Notes under the pieces: generated by a model
What the model was told of the DNA's origin: nothing
What the model saw: the letters and a program-made list of their open reading frames with translations, nothing else
The model's database searches: none
Part shown: positions 34,473 to 41,986 of the stretch, in pieces
How the letters are laid out: each line of letters begins with the position of its first letter
Position numbering within the stretch: the first letter of the stretch is position 1
Translations under genes and position numbers: made by a program
From: an uncultured Clostridia bacterium
GTDB taxonomy: Bacteria; Bacillota; Clostridia; Christensenellales; Aristaeellaceae
Assembly (NCBI GenBank): GCA_945928315.1
Contig: CAMENN010000006.1
Location: 1 to 49,902, forward strand
Direction of reading: 5' to 3'
DNA: 49,902 nucleotides

Positions 34473-34630
34473 CCCTGCTCACCCCGTTTTGAAATCCGTT
34501 TATCCCTGCATGGCGCATTGCCGGCAGTCTGCCCTGGCCGGGCGTCCAAAGCAAGGATCTCCCCCGAGGATGAGGTGTTTCGTCGCTGTCCGCTTCCTGA
34601 TCCCGCACGCCCTTGTGAAAGCCGGTTCCG

Positions 34631-34903
34631 TTACCCCAGCAGGTTCTTCTTCATGTATTCGCGGAGGGTTACGGGTTCCCTTCCCAGAATCTGCGTCAGC
34701 GTAAAGGCGTTTCCGCAAAAGCTGTTTGCGTTGTAGTGGCGGAACTTGGTCAGCAGCGTCTGACCCGCGCAGCTGTCCGCATCCCTGTGCGCGGCAGTCA
34801 GGAAACCCGCATCGCTGATCAGGACGCTGGTCCCCCTGCGCCCGGTCAGCTCCGACAGGATGCGCTCCATGTCCTCGCGGGAATATGCGCCCTCACAGCT
34901 CAA
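34631..34903 (-). pseudogene. C-terminal remnant of an NmrA-like NAD(P)-binding protein
   Basis: About 90 codons remain. YSREDMERILSELTGRRGTS and FTLTQILGREPVTLREYMKK resemble the final third of NmrA/SDR-type NAD(P)H-binding proteins, which usually end with a GR-x-P-x-(T/S)-L-x-E(F/Y) segment. The Rossmann half is absent, and no ribosome binding site precedes the open frame. It is read as the left-over 3' part of a deleted gene. Confidence 0.45.
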
Positions 34904-35039
34904 TTCGCAGGTGCCGCAGGTATAGGCTCACAATGATTTCCGCCGCAGCCTCCGCGTCGTCCTTAAGATCGCCAAAGCTCATCCTCGTCCGGGCGTTGGT
35001 GCAGGACTTCCGGACAGACGGCCCGCCGTTTTGGGAGGA
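34904..35039. other. Degraded spacer without a supported gene
   Basis: On the minus strand a 29-codon frame (MSFGDLKDDAEAAAEIIVSL, ending RHLRIEL, 34893-34982) looks protein-like and could be the tail of a lost regulator gene. There is no ribosome binding site or recognisable family. The segment lies directly downstream of the histidine kinase stop. Confidence 0.3.
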
Positions 35040-36317
35040 TCACTGCGGCAGCGTGACCACGATCGTCAGGGCATTTTCGGCAGGGGATTCCGCACGGATT
35101 CTTCCCCTGTGAACGGACACGATGCTCTGTGCAATCGACATGCCCAGGCCATAGCCGCCGGTTGACGAATTGCGGGACTGATCCATGCGGTAAAACCGGT
35201 CGAACAGGCGGCTCAGCTGTTCCTTTTCTATGGGATACACCGTCGTATTGGAGATGGACAGCTTCAGGAAGCGGCCTTCCTGCACAAGACGGACGCAGAT
35301 GTCCCCTCCCTCCGGCGAATACTTGACGGCATTGTCCATCAGGATGGACACCAGCTGACGAATGGCCTTTTCATCGCCGGTGCAGGTGAGCAGCGGGCGG
35401 ATGTCCGATTGCAGCGCTTTGCCTTGCGACTTGATCGGCCCCTGAAAGGACTGCACCACATCCTCCGTCACATCGGAAAGGGAAAACGCCACGCGCTGAA
35501 GCTGCGGACGCTCCTCATCCATCCGGGAGAGATCAATCAGCTCGTTGGTCAGCCCGGTCAGCCGCGCGACCTGACGCTTGATGTCATCCAGCCATTCGCT
35601 TTCTCCGCATTCCAGCTCGATCAGGTCTGCGTCGGCGCCGATGATGGTGAGGGGCGTCTTGATCTCATGCCCTGCGTCGGTGATGAACCGGCGCTGTTTG
35701 TCGTAGCTCTCCGCCGCCGGGGTGACAATCCTTCGGGAGAAGATGAGCAGCAGCACCAAAACCGACACAAGCCCGAACAGGGAGATGACCATGCTCGACA
35801 GCAGCACCGACCAGAAGGCGGAAAGGCTTCGGCTGCAGTCGAGAAAAATGAGCCGGATGCCGCCGTCTTCCGCGCTGCGGAGAAAACGGTATTGCGCATA
35901 AAAACCGCTGCTTCGCCCGGAGGAATATACTTCCCGTGCATATTCTGCCGCAGTGCTTTGATCCACTGCGGCGATTTTGTTGGTGTCCGTGCTGAGCACC
36001 TGACCGCTTTCATCCAGCAGCACGGAGAAGAAGCGCGACTCGTAGGGCGTTTCGTCCGAAAGACCGCGATTGCGAAGCATACCGCCGTCTGCAGCCTTGC
36101 TGCCCGGCGCGTTTCTACGGGCATCTCCATCCTCCGCCGGGGACAGTCTCTGAGGAAATGTGCCCTGATTCGTCGCCAATACGGATAGGATGGCGTCGGC
36201 ATCGGATACGGTTTTGCGATAGCTCATGGCATTGATGCCGCCCAGAATCACCAGCAGCACCAGCGTCAGGGCGAGCATGGACGCGGTGATCAACCGGATG
36301 CGCAGCTTTCTGATCAT
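35040..36317 (-). CDS. Two-component sensor histidine kinase
   Basis: A 425-residue kinase with two membrane helices, near 9-32 (LITASMLALTLVLLVILGGINAM) and near 170-195 (LLSSMVISLFGLVSVLVLLLIF), enclosing an extracellular sensor of about 135 residues. The phospho-acceptor His is in DAGHEIKTPLTIIGAD; the N box is LMDNAVKYSPEGG; the G box is GGYGLGMSIAQSIV. The phosphatase-type residues after the His (E-x-x-T) are present. Its start overlaps the response regulator stop by 4 bases. It should phosphorylate that regulator, which lies beside and probably controls the divergent VTC operon; the stimulus is unknown. Confidence 0.95.
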   Translation of the reverse strand: MIRKLRIRLITASMLALTLVLLVILGGINAMSYRKTVSDADAILSVLATNQGTFPQRLSPAEDGDARRNAPGSKAADGGMLRNRGLSDETPYESRFFSVLLDESGQVLSTDTNKIAAVDQSTAAEYAREVYSSGRSSGFYAQYRFLRSAEDGGIRLIFLDCSRSLSAFWSVLLSSMVISLFGLVSVLVLLLIFSRRIVTPAAESYDKQRRFITDAGHEIKTPLTIIGADADLIELECGESEWLDDIKRQVARLTGLTNELIDLSRMDEERPQLQRVAFSLSDVTEDVVQSFQGPIKSQGKALQSDIRPLLTCTGDEKAIRQLVSILMDNAVKYSPEGGDICVRLVQEGRFLKLSISNTTVYPIEKEQLSRLFDRFYRMDQSRNSSTGGYGLGMSIAQSIVSVHRGRIRAESPAENALTIVVTLPQ

Positions 36318-36988
36318 TGCTTTTCCTCCAGAGAATAGCCCGTGTTGCGGGTGGCCCTGATCTGCACGTTGGCATGCAGGGCCGCCAGCTTCTTGCGCAG
36401 ATAGGAGATATAGACCCAGACCACGTTGACCTCCACATCGCTGTCATAGCCCCAGATCTTCTCCAGAAATCGCTCCGTCGGGATCACCTGACGGGGGTTG
36501 CGCATCAGCAGCTCGATCATCTGGTATTCCCTGTTGGCCAGACGGAAACTGCCGCCGGGCGCGGTTAGCTCAAACGTGGTCTGATCAAGCACGACATTCC
36601 CGAAGGAGAGGCGGCTGTCCGTTTGGACAGCCTGCGTCCGGGTCATGGCCCGGATGCGCGCCAGAAGCTCGGCTGTGGCAAAGGGCTTGGTGAGATAGTC
36701 GTTAGTCCCCGTGTCCAGCCCGGCGACCTTGTCCTCCACCTCGGATTTTGCGGTGAGCATCAGCACCGGAACATGACTGCCGCGCTCGCGCAGCTTTCTC
36801 AGCACGGTGAGCCCGTCCATTTTCGGCATCATGATGTCCAGAATCACCGCGTCGTAGTTTTCGGCGGCAAGATATTCAAGCGCCTCTGCGCCGTCATAGA
36901 CGGCATCGGCGGAATAGTTGTTTTTTTCCAGCAGCGCGACGACTGCGCGGGAGAGGGAACGTTCATCCTCTGCAAGCAGAATCCGCAT
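36314..36988 (-). CDS. OmpR/PhoB-family response regulator
   Basis: A 224-residue regulator. The receiver domain has acidic residues LLAEDE, the phospho-acceptor Asp51 in AVILDIMMPKMDG, Thr in MLTAKSE, and Lys in YLTKPFATAEL. The C-terminal winged helix reads LANREYQMIELLMRNPRQVI and VNVVWVYISYLRKKL. GGAGG lies 7 bases before the ATG at 36986-36988. It forms an operon with the kinase and is divergent from the VTC operon across a 180-base region that holds a perfect palindrome. Confidence 0.96.
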   Translation of the reverse strand: MRILLAEDERSLSRAVVALLEKNNYSADAVYDGAEALEYLAAENYDAVILDIMMPKMDGLTVLRKLRERGSHVPVLMLTAKSEVEDKVAGLDTGTNDYLTKPFATAELLARIRAMTRTQAVQTDSRLSFGNVVLDQTTFELTAPGGSFRLANREYQMIELLMRNPRQVIPTERFLEKIWGYDSDVEVNVVWVYISYLRKKLAALHANVQIRATRNTGYSLEEKQ

Positions 36989-37051
36989 GAGAGCACCTCC
37001 GTGAGGGTTGATTTTGTCTCAAGTATACCGGAGATCCCTTAATTGTAGCTA

Positions 37052-37068
37052 AAGAATATCATATTCTT
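37052..37068. promoter_or_regulatory. Perfect palindrome between response regulator and VTC operon
   Basis: AAGAATAT-C-ATATTCTT: two 8-bp arms with a single central base. It lies 64 bases upstream of the regulator gene and 100 bases upstream of the VTC gene. It is a candidate operator for both directions; OmpR-type regulators more often use direct repeats, so another protein may bind it. Confidence 0.55.
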
Positions 37069-37110
37069 CGCCCGGATGTCAGCAATCCGGGAAATTTTTC
37101 TGCGCCTCTT

Positions 37111-37139
37111 AAGTTCATTTATGTTTCGGGCTTTACAAT
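37111..37139 (+). promoter_or_regulatory. Probable activator-dependent promoter of the VTC operon
   Basis: A good -10, TACAAT (37134-37139), has no -35 consensus at the right distance (AAGTTC). Instead GTTCA (37113) and GTTTC (37123) form an imperfect direct repeat with 10-base period across the -35 region, as expected for OmpR-family activation. The start codon is 30 bases downstream. Confidence 0.5.
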
Positions 37140-37168
37140 GGGCCTCGCCAATCAGGCGAAAGGAGTGC

Positions 37169-37891
37169 ATGGATATGGCCAACCAGATGGTGTTCAAACG
37201 ATATGAAATCAAATACCTGATGACGCGCAGCCAGCGGGATGCGGTGCTCGAGGCGATGGAGCCTTATATGTCCATGGATGCCTATGGACACAGCTCCATT
37301 CGCAACATCTATTACGATACGCCGGACTTCCGGCTGATCCGGGAGAGCCTCGAGAAGCCGGTGTACAAGGAGAAGCTGCGGGTCCGTAGCTATGGCCCCG
37401 CGGCAGCAGGCGATGAAGTTTTCGTGGAGCTGAAGAAGAAGGTTCAGGGCGTCGTGTACAAGCGGCGCATCGCGATGCCGGGGGCTCAGGCGGACGCCTG
37501 TCTGAGCCGGCGGATGAAGCTGCCGGACAGCCAGATTGGCCGGGAGATTGCCTATGTGCTGGACTACTACCGAGAGCTTGAGCCGGCGGTGTTTCTGTCC
37601 TATGAGCGCGAGGCCTTCGCGGAGCGAAACGGCGGCGACTTCCGGGTGACCTTCGACGAGAACATCCGCTACCGTCAGACCTGGCTGACGCTCGATTCCA
37701 AAGTCTGGGGGAGACCGGTTCTGCAGCCGGATCTGGTGCTGATGGAGCTGAAAACCTCGGACGCACTGCCGCTGTGGATGGTGCAGGCTCTTTCGCGCCA
37801 GCGCATCTTCAAGACCTCATTTTCCAAATACGGCGTCGCTTATCAGGATATTGTGATGAACAACAGACAAGGAGTGTGGATGTATGCTTGA
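37169..37891 (+). CDS. VTC-domain protein (putative polyphosphate polymerase-like)
   Basis: A 240-residue protein made of a single VTC domain, the tunnel fold that makes polyphosphate from ATP in yeast Vtc4. Visible tunnel residues: KRYEIKYLM (E-x-K), IYYDTPDF, YKEKLRVRSYG (K, R, R), VFVELKKKVQGVVYKRR (E, K, R) and LVLMELKTSDALP (E, K). All basic and acidic positions appear intact, so it may be active, but bacterial members of this type have not been shown in general to make polyphosphate. AAAGGAG precedes two possible ATG codons (37169, 37175). It overlaps the DUF4956 gene by 8 bases. Confidence 0.88.
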   Translation: MDMANQMVFKRYEIKYLMTRSQRDAVLEAMEPYMSMDAYGHSSIRNIYYDTPDFRLIRESLEKPVYKEKLRVRSYGPAAAGDEVFVELKKKVQGVVYKRRIAMPGAQADACLSRRMKLPDSQIGREIAYVLDYYRELEPAVFLSYEREAFAERNGGDFRVTFDENIRYRQTWLTLDSKVWGRPVLQPDLVLMELKTSDALPLWMVQALSRQRIFKTSFSKYGVAYQDIVMNNRQGVWMYA

Positions 37892-38570
37892 TTCGCTTTT
37901 TCGGGGTGTGTTCGACACCCAGCTGACCTCCGTGATTGCGCCTGCGGACTTTCTTCTGTGCGTGGGCGTTTCCCTGCTCATCGGCCTGCTGCTGAGCGCC
38001 ATGACCATGTGGCACACAAGGAGCAGCGCGAGCTTTACCGTGACCTTGGCCCTGCTGCCCGCTGTTGTCTGCGTGGTCATCATGATGGTCAATGGCAATG
38101 TGGGCGCCGGCGTGGCGGTGTCCGGAGCGTTCGGTCTGGTTCGGTTCCGGTCGGCACCCGGATCTGCCCGGGAGATCGGGGACGTCTTTATCGCGATGGG
38201 CGCGGGCCTGATCGCCGGCATGGGGTATCTGGGCTATGCGGCGCTGTTTTCGCTGCTTCTGGGCGGCGTCGCCATGCTCTATACGGCCGTGCACCTGGGG
38301 GAAGGCAGGCGGAGAAAAACCCTGCACATCACCATCCCGGAGGATCTCGACTATGCCGGTGTCTTCGATCCGATTCTGGAGGAATACACCACGAACTACA
38401 CGCTCAGGCATGTCAGGACCACCAACATGGGCAGCCTGTTTAAGCTGACCTATGACCTGACCCTGCGCGACCCTGCAAGGAAAAAGGCGTTCATCGACGA
38501 GCTGCGCTGCCGGAACGGCAATCTGGAAATCTCTGTATCCTATCAGGATACCAACACAAACAGTTTGTAA
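37884..38570 (+). CDS. DUF4956 membrane protein
   Basis: A 228-residue protein. Four hydrophobic helices fill the first 140 residues (for example FLLCVGVSLLIGLLLSAM and LALLPAVVCVVIMMVNG). The conserved DUF4956 segment GAFGLVRFRSAPGSAREIGDVFIAMG lies between helices, followed by a cytoplasmic C-terminal domain of about 90 residues (ITIPEDLDYAGVFDPILEEY). The family is regularly encoded next to VTC-domain proteins, and the overlap of 8 bases suggests coupled synthesis. It may form a membrane partner or channel for the VTC product. Function is not established. Confidence 0.88.
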   Translation: MLDSLFRGVFDTQLTSVIAPADFLLCVGVSLLIGLLLSAMTMWHTRSSASFTVTLALLPAVVCVVIMMVNGNVGAGVAVSGAFGLVRFRSAPGSAREIGDVFIAMGAGLIAGMGYLGYAALFSLLLGGVAMLYTAVHLGEGRRRKTLHITIPEDLDYAGVFDPILEEYTTNYTLRHVRTTNMGSLFKLTYDLTLRDPARKKAFIDELRCRNGNLEISVSYQDTNTNSL

Positions 38571-38586
38571 GAAGGAGTGACAATCC

Positions 38587-40176
38587 ATGAAAAACACCAT
38601 GAACAGGCACATGAAACAGGCCATTGCATCGGTTATTCTCAGTACGGCATTGCTGTCCGAATGCGGCGGCGCGCTGCCCGGCGTGACAGATGCCTCTGCG
38701 GAAGCAGCCGGTTCCGTTGCTGCGGTTCAGACGATCAGCACGGAGGGGCTGTTCAGCGACAGGGACATGAAGCAGGGCTACGAAGCAGCCGATGCAGTCG
38801 CGGTTCAGCTTGACGGCAGCACGGCTACCTGCGCGTCGGACGCCGTGAGGATCGACGGCGGACAAATTACCCTGCTTAATGAGGGCGTCTATGTCTTTTC
38901 CGGCACGCTCGACAATGGGCAGATCATCGTGAACGCAGACAGCACGGACAAGGTGCAGATCGTTTTAGGCGGTGCGGACATCACCAGCGCTTCCTCTGCC
39001 GCTATCTACTGCCTGCAGGCGGACAAGGTGTTCCTGACGCTGGCAGACGGCACGGAGAACATGCTGTCCAACGGCGGGGCGTTCGAGAAGATTGATGACA
39101 ATGAGATTGACGCGGTGGTCTATGCCAAAACGGATCTGACGCTGAACGGAACCGGAAGCCTGACGGTCAACAGTCCGGCGGGACACGGCGTCGTCTCCAA
39201 GGATGAGCTGACCATCACCGGCGGCACCTTTGTTGTCAATGCGACCGGGCACGGATTCGCAGGAAAGGACAGCGTGGCCGTGGCGGACGGCTGTCTGGTC
39301 ATTGTATCCGGCAAGGACGGCATTCACGCCGAGCACGAAGAGGATGCCGCCAAGGGCTTCATATACATCGCCGGCGGCAGCCTGACCATTGACGCGCAGG
39401 GGGATGCCCTCAGCGCGAGCGGCGATCTGCAAATCGATGGCGGCAGCTTTGAGCTGACCACCGGAGGCGGCAGCGCTGCCGTAACGGTGAGCACAGGAAG
39501 TGCTGTGCAGCGCACGAGTGGTTTCAGGGCGACCTCGTCAGCATCGTCGGGCGCTGCATCGAGCACGGAAAGCTGCAAGGGCATCAAGGCGGGCGGCGCC
39601 CTGACGGTCAATGGCGGGACGTTTGTGCTGGATACCGCGGACGACGCCGTGCACGCCGGTGGCAACGTGACCATCACCGGCGGCGAGTGGGTCATCCGTA
39701 CCGGCGATGACGCCATTCACGCCGATACCGCCGTGGTCATTCAGGCAGGGAGCTTCTCCATTCCCACCTGCTATGAGGGCGTGGAGGGACAGTCCGTCAC
39801 GATCGACGGCGGCACGCTGGACATCACGGCTTCCGATGATGGCATCAACGCTGCTGGCGGAAACGACGGCTCCGGAACGGGCTTCGGCTTCGGAAGACAG
39901 GACCAGTTTGCGGCAGATGGAAGCTGCGTGATCCTCATCAACGGAGGAACGATTACCATCATTTCCGACGGCGACAGCATCGACTCCAATGGCAGCCTGA
40001 CGGTCAACGGCGGCACGCTCAATCTCACCTGCAACGGAAACGGCAATACGACCATCGATACCAACGGGGCATTCACCCACAACGGCGGAAGCATCACCAC
40101 CAACGACGGCTCCGAGTCCGGAGGCGGCAGACGCAGCACAATGAGCGGTGCGAAGGCGTCCAGAAACGGAAAGTAA
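38587..40176 (+). CDS. Exported beta-helix carbohydrate-binding domain protein (Cthe_2159-like)
   Basis: A 529-residue surface protein. After an N-terminal export signal (MKQAIASVILSTALLSECGG; the Cys could be lipidated but LSEC is a poor lipobox) it consists of repeated short strands such as GTGSLTVNSPAGHGVVSKDE, GGTFVVNATGHGFAGKD, GGTFVLDTADDAVHAGGNV and GGTLDITASDDGINAAGG. This GG-(T/S)-x-x-(I/V) plus (D/K)D-(G/A)-(I/V)-x-A rhythm is that of the right-handed beta-helix with Ca-binding turns known from Cthe_2159 of Clostridium thermocellum. The C-terminus is Ser/Gly-rich. The gene follows DUF4956 by 16 bases with GAAGGAG upstream and is in the VTC operon. Confidence 0.85.
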   Translation: MKNTMNRHMKQAIASVILSTALLSECGGALPGVTDASAEAAGSVAAVQTISTEGLFSDRDMKQGYEAADAVAVQLDGSTATCASDAVRIDGGQITLLNEGVYVFSGTLDNGQIIVNADSTDKVQIVLGGADITSASSAAIYCLQADKVFLTLADGTENMLSNGGAFEKIDDNEIDAVVYAKTDLTLNGTGSLTVNSPAGHGVVSKDELTITGGTFVVNATGHGFAGKDSVAVADGCLVIVSGKDGIHAEHEEDAAKGFIYIAGGSLTIDAQGDALSASGDLQIDGGSFELTTGGGSAAVTVSTGSAVQRTSGFRATSSASSGAASSTESCKGIKAGGALTVNGGTFVLDTADDAVHAGGNVTITGGEWVIRTGDDAIHADTAVVIQAGSFSIPTCYEGVEGQSVTIDGGTLDITASDDGINAAGGNDGSGTGFGFGRQDQFAADGSCVILINGGTITIISDGDSIDSNGSLTVNGGTLNLTCNGNGNTTIDTNGAFTHNGGSITTNDGSESGGGRRSTMSGAKASRNGK

Positions 40177-40201
40177 GCAGACAAAACAAGGAGGAACAAC
40201 C

Positions 40202-41590
40202 ATGAAGCGAATTATCGTGTGCGTTCTGGCGTGTCTCCTGCTGGCTTGCGCAGCGGGATGCGCAGCGGAGCAGGGAGCCGGGCAGGTGCTCAGCGCGACA
40301 TTGACCACCATCGTGGATGGCGATGGTCAGAAGCCGTGGATGCTGCTGCTGGATTACGGCGAAGAGCTGGCCGCAGAGGCGGTCAGCGAGTAGGACTATG
40401 CTGTCGAAGGATATGAAATCGCTGCTGTGTATGTGACTGATGAGCGGACTGCGCCCTGCCAGAGCGCATCCGGCAGATATGTCTGCATCGAGCTGAGCCT
40501 TGACTACACCAACCCCGGATATACGACGCTCCGTGACGGCGAATCAGGCATTGGCGGAGAGGACAGGGGCGAGCGCCCGGCTGATGCTGGGAATCCTCTG
40601 CAGAGGCCGGGTTCGGAGAACGGAATGGGCGGCGGGATGCCCACAGGCGGGATGTCTGCGGGCGGCATGGAAATCGTAAGCGCCCTCAGCAATCAGCTCT
40701 CTGTTACCTGGAAGCAGGTATCCGGCATCACAGCTGTCGATGGAACCGTGTTTGAAGCGAATCAGACCGGCACGACCGTGTATACCGAGAATGAAAACCT
40801 GCTCGTGGATGACTTTTCGCAGCTGGTGTTCACCTGTGCGGACGGAACGGAGCTGATGGTCAATATCTATGTGCCTGTATGTGCGGATGGATCGGAATTG
40901 CTGCCGCTGATGCTGTTCATGCCGGACGCGACGGGCGAGGGCAACGACCCCGTTTTGACGCTGACGGAGAGCAAGGGCGCCGTGATCTTTGTATCTGAGG
41001 AAAGCCAGCAGGAGCATCCCTGCATTGTGCTGGCCCCGCAGTACGTCAGCGCCAATTCCTCAAACCCGGAGTACACGATCGAGCTGCTTCAAGCCATTAT
41101 GGAAGCATATCCCGTGGATCAAAACGGGGTGTATCTCTCGGGACAGTCCTCGGGAACCATTCGCGCGATCAAAATGATGATCGATCATCCGGATCTGTTT
41201 GCCGCTGCCATGCTGGTTGCCGGGCAGGCGGATGCCGCTTATGAGGACCGCCTGGCGGAGCTGTCGGGACAGAGCATCTGGATGCTTTGCTCCGCGGGGG
41301 ATCAGCGTGCCTATCCCGGCATGACGGCGATTCAGGAAGCCGTGAGTGCGGCAGGAACACAGGTGATTCAGGGCGAATGGTCCGCCCGCCTTCCTATCGA
41401 GGAACAAAACCGGCTGAGCAGCGAGATGATTTCCGATGATTGCTCGTTCTACTGGACGGTGTTTGACGCGGGGACGGTCATGCGCGAGGATACGCCTGTC
41501 AGCGCGGTGACGGAGCACATGAACACATGACGGGTGGCTTTTGATGTGGAAAGCATCCGCGACTGGGTCTTTGACCAGACAAAGGAGTGA
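40202..41590 (+). pseudogene. Broken exported alpha/beta hydrolase (PHB depolymerase-like esterase) with two in-frame stops
   Basis: Reading in one frame from the ATG at 40202 (AGGAGG upstream; lipoprotein signal with AAGC lipobox) gives a protein interrupted by TAG at 40391-40393 and TGA at 41528-41530, ending at a TGA at 41588-41590. Coding character continues in the same frame across both stops: DYAVEGYEIAAVYVT after the first, RVAFDVESIRDWVFDQTKE after the second. The esterase elbow YLSGQSSGTIRAI (GxSxG) and a DHPDLFAAAMLVAGQ segment are visible. Other genes end normally at TAG and TGA, so recoding is unlikely. It was the fourth gene of the VTC operon and has been lost by point mutation. 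Confidence 0.8.
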
Positions 41591-41619
41591 TCCTCTCTCG
41601 CGCCAATGCCCCAGCTCTG

Positions 41620-41959
41620 TCAGGGCCATTCGCCGTGAGAATTGCTGATGCGCACACCGTCAATGACGCTGCGGGCATGACCCTGGCGGTGATCATATGG
41701 CGCTCTCCGCTGAATGTTGCCGGGCTGCAGGCCAGATGATGCTCCATGTGGGGCACCGGCCATGCGGTCCTGCCTGTGGGCAGATAGACCTCGCCCGGCA
41801 GCAGCGCAGCATCCATCTGCACCCAAAGGTGCTTTACACCCGCGTCAATGACATTCCCTCTCCGGGCGCATAAGCATGATTGATACACAGCAGCGCTTTA
41901 TTCTCATGGGCAGAGGCTGCCAGAACCTGGCCGGATGCATCCAGAACTGAAATTGCAAA
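41620..41959 (-). pseudogene. Remnant of a discoidin-like (F5/8 type C) carbohydrate-related protein
   Basis: Three frames each hold part of one protein: VLDASGQVLAASAHENKALL and LCINHAYAPGEGMSLT, then VQMDAALLPGEVYLPTG with ACSPATFSGERHMITAR, then HARSVIDGVRISNSHGEWP before a stop. The last is the NAIDG-x-(3-5)-N-x-SHGEWP pattern that opens galactose-binding discoidin modules. The parts are separated by a frameshift near 41855 and by a further shift with a deletion near 41680, and the rest of the module is gone. The original protein was probably of the hypothetical lyase/sugar-binding type common in clostridial pectin loci. Confidence 0.6.
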
Positions 41960-41986
41960 AACTCCTCCCCATCACCCAAGTCCGTA

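Noticed and set aside
40202-41590. Reassigned stop codon, selenocysteine or pyrrolysine in the broken hydrolase
   Set aside because: Both TAG and TGA end normal genes in the window; no SECIS-like reason was seen and the neighbouring genes show ordinary decay.
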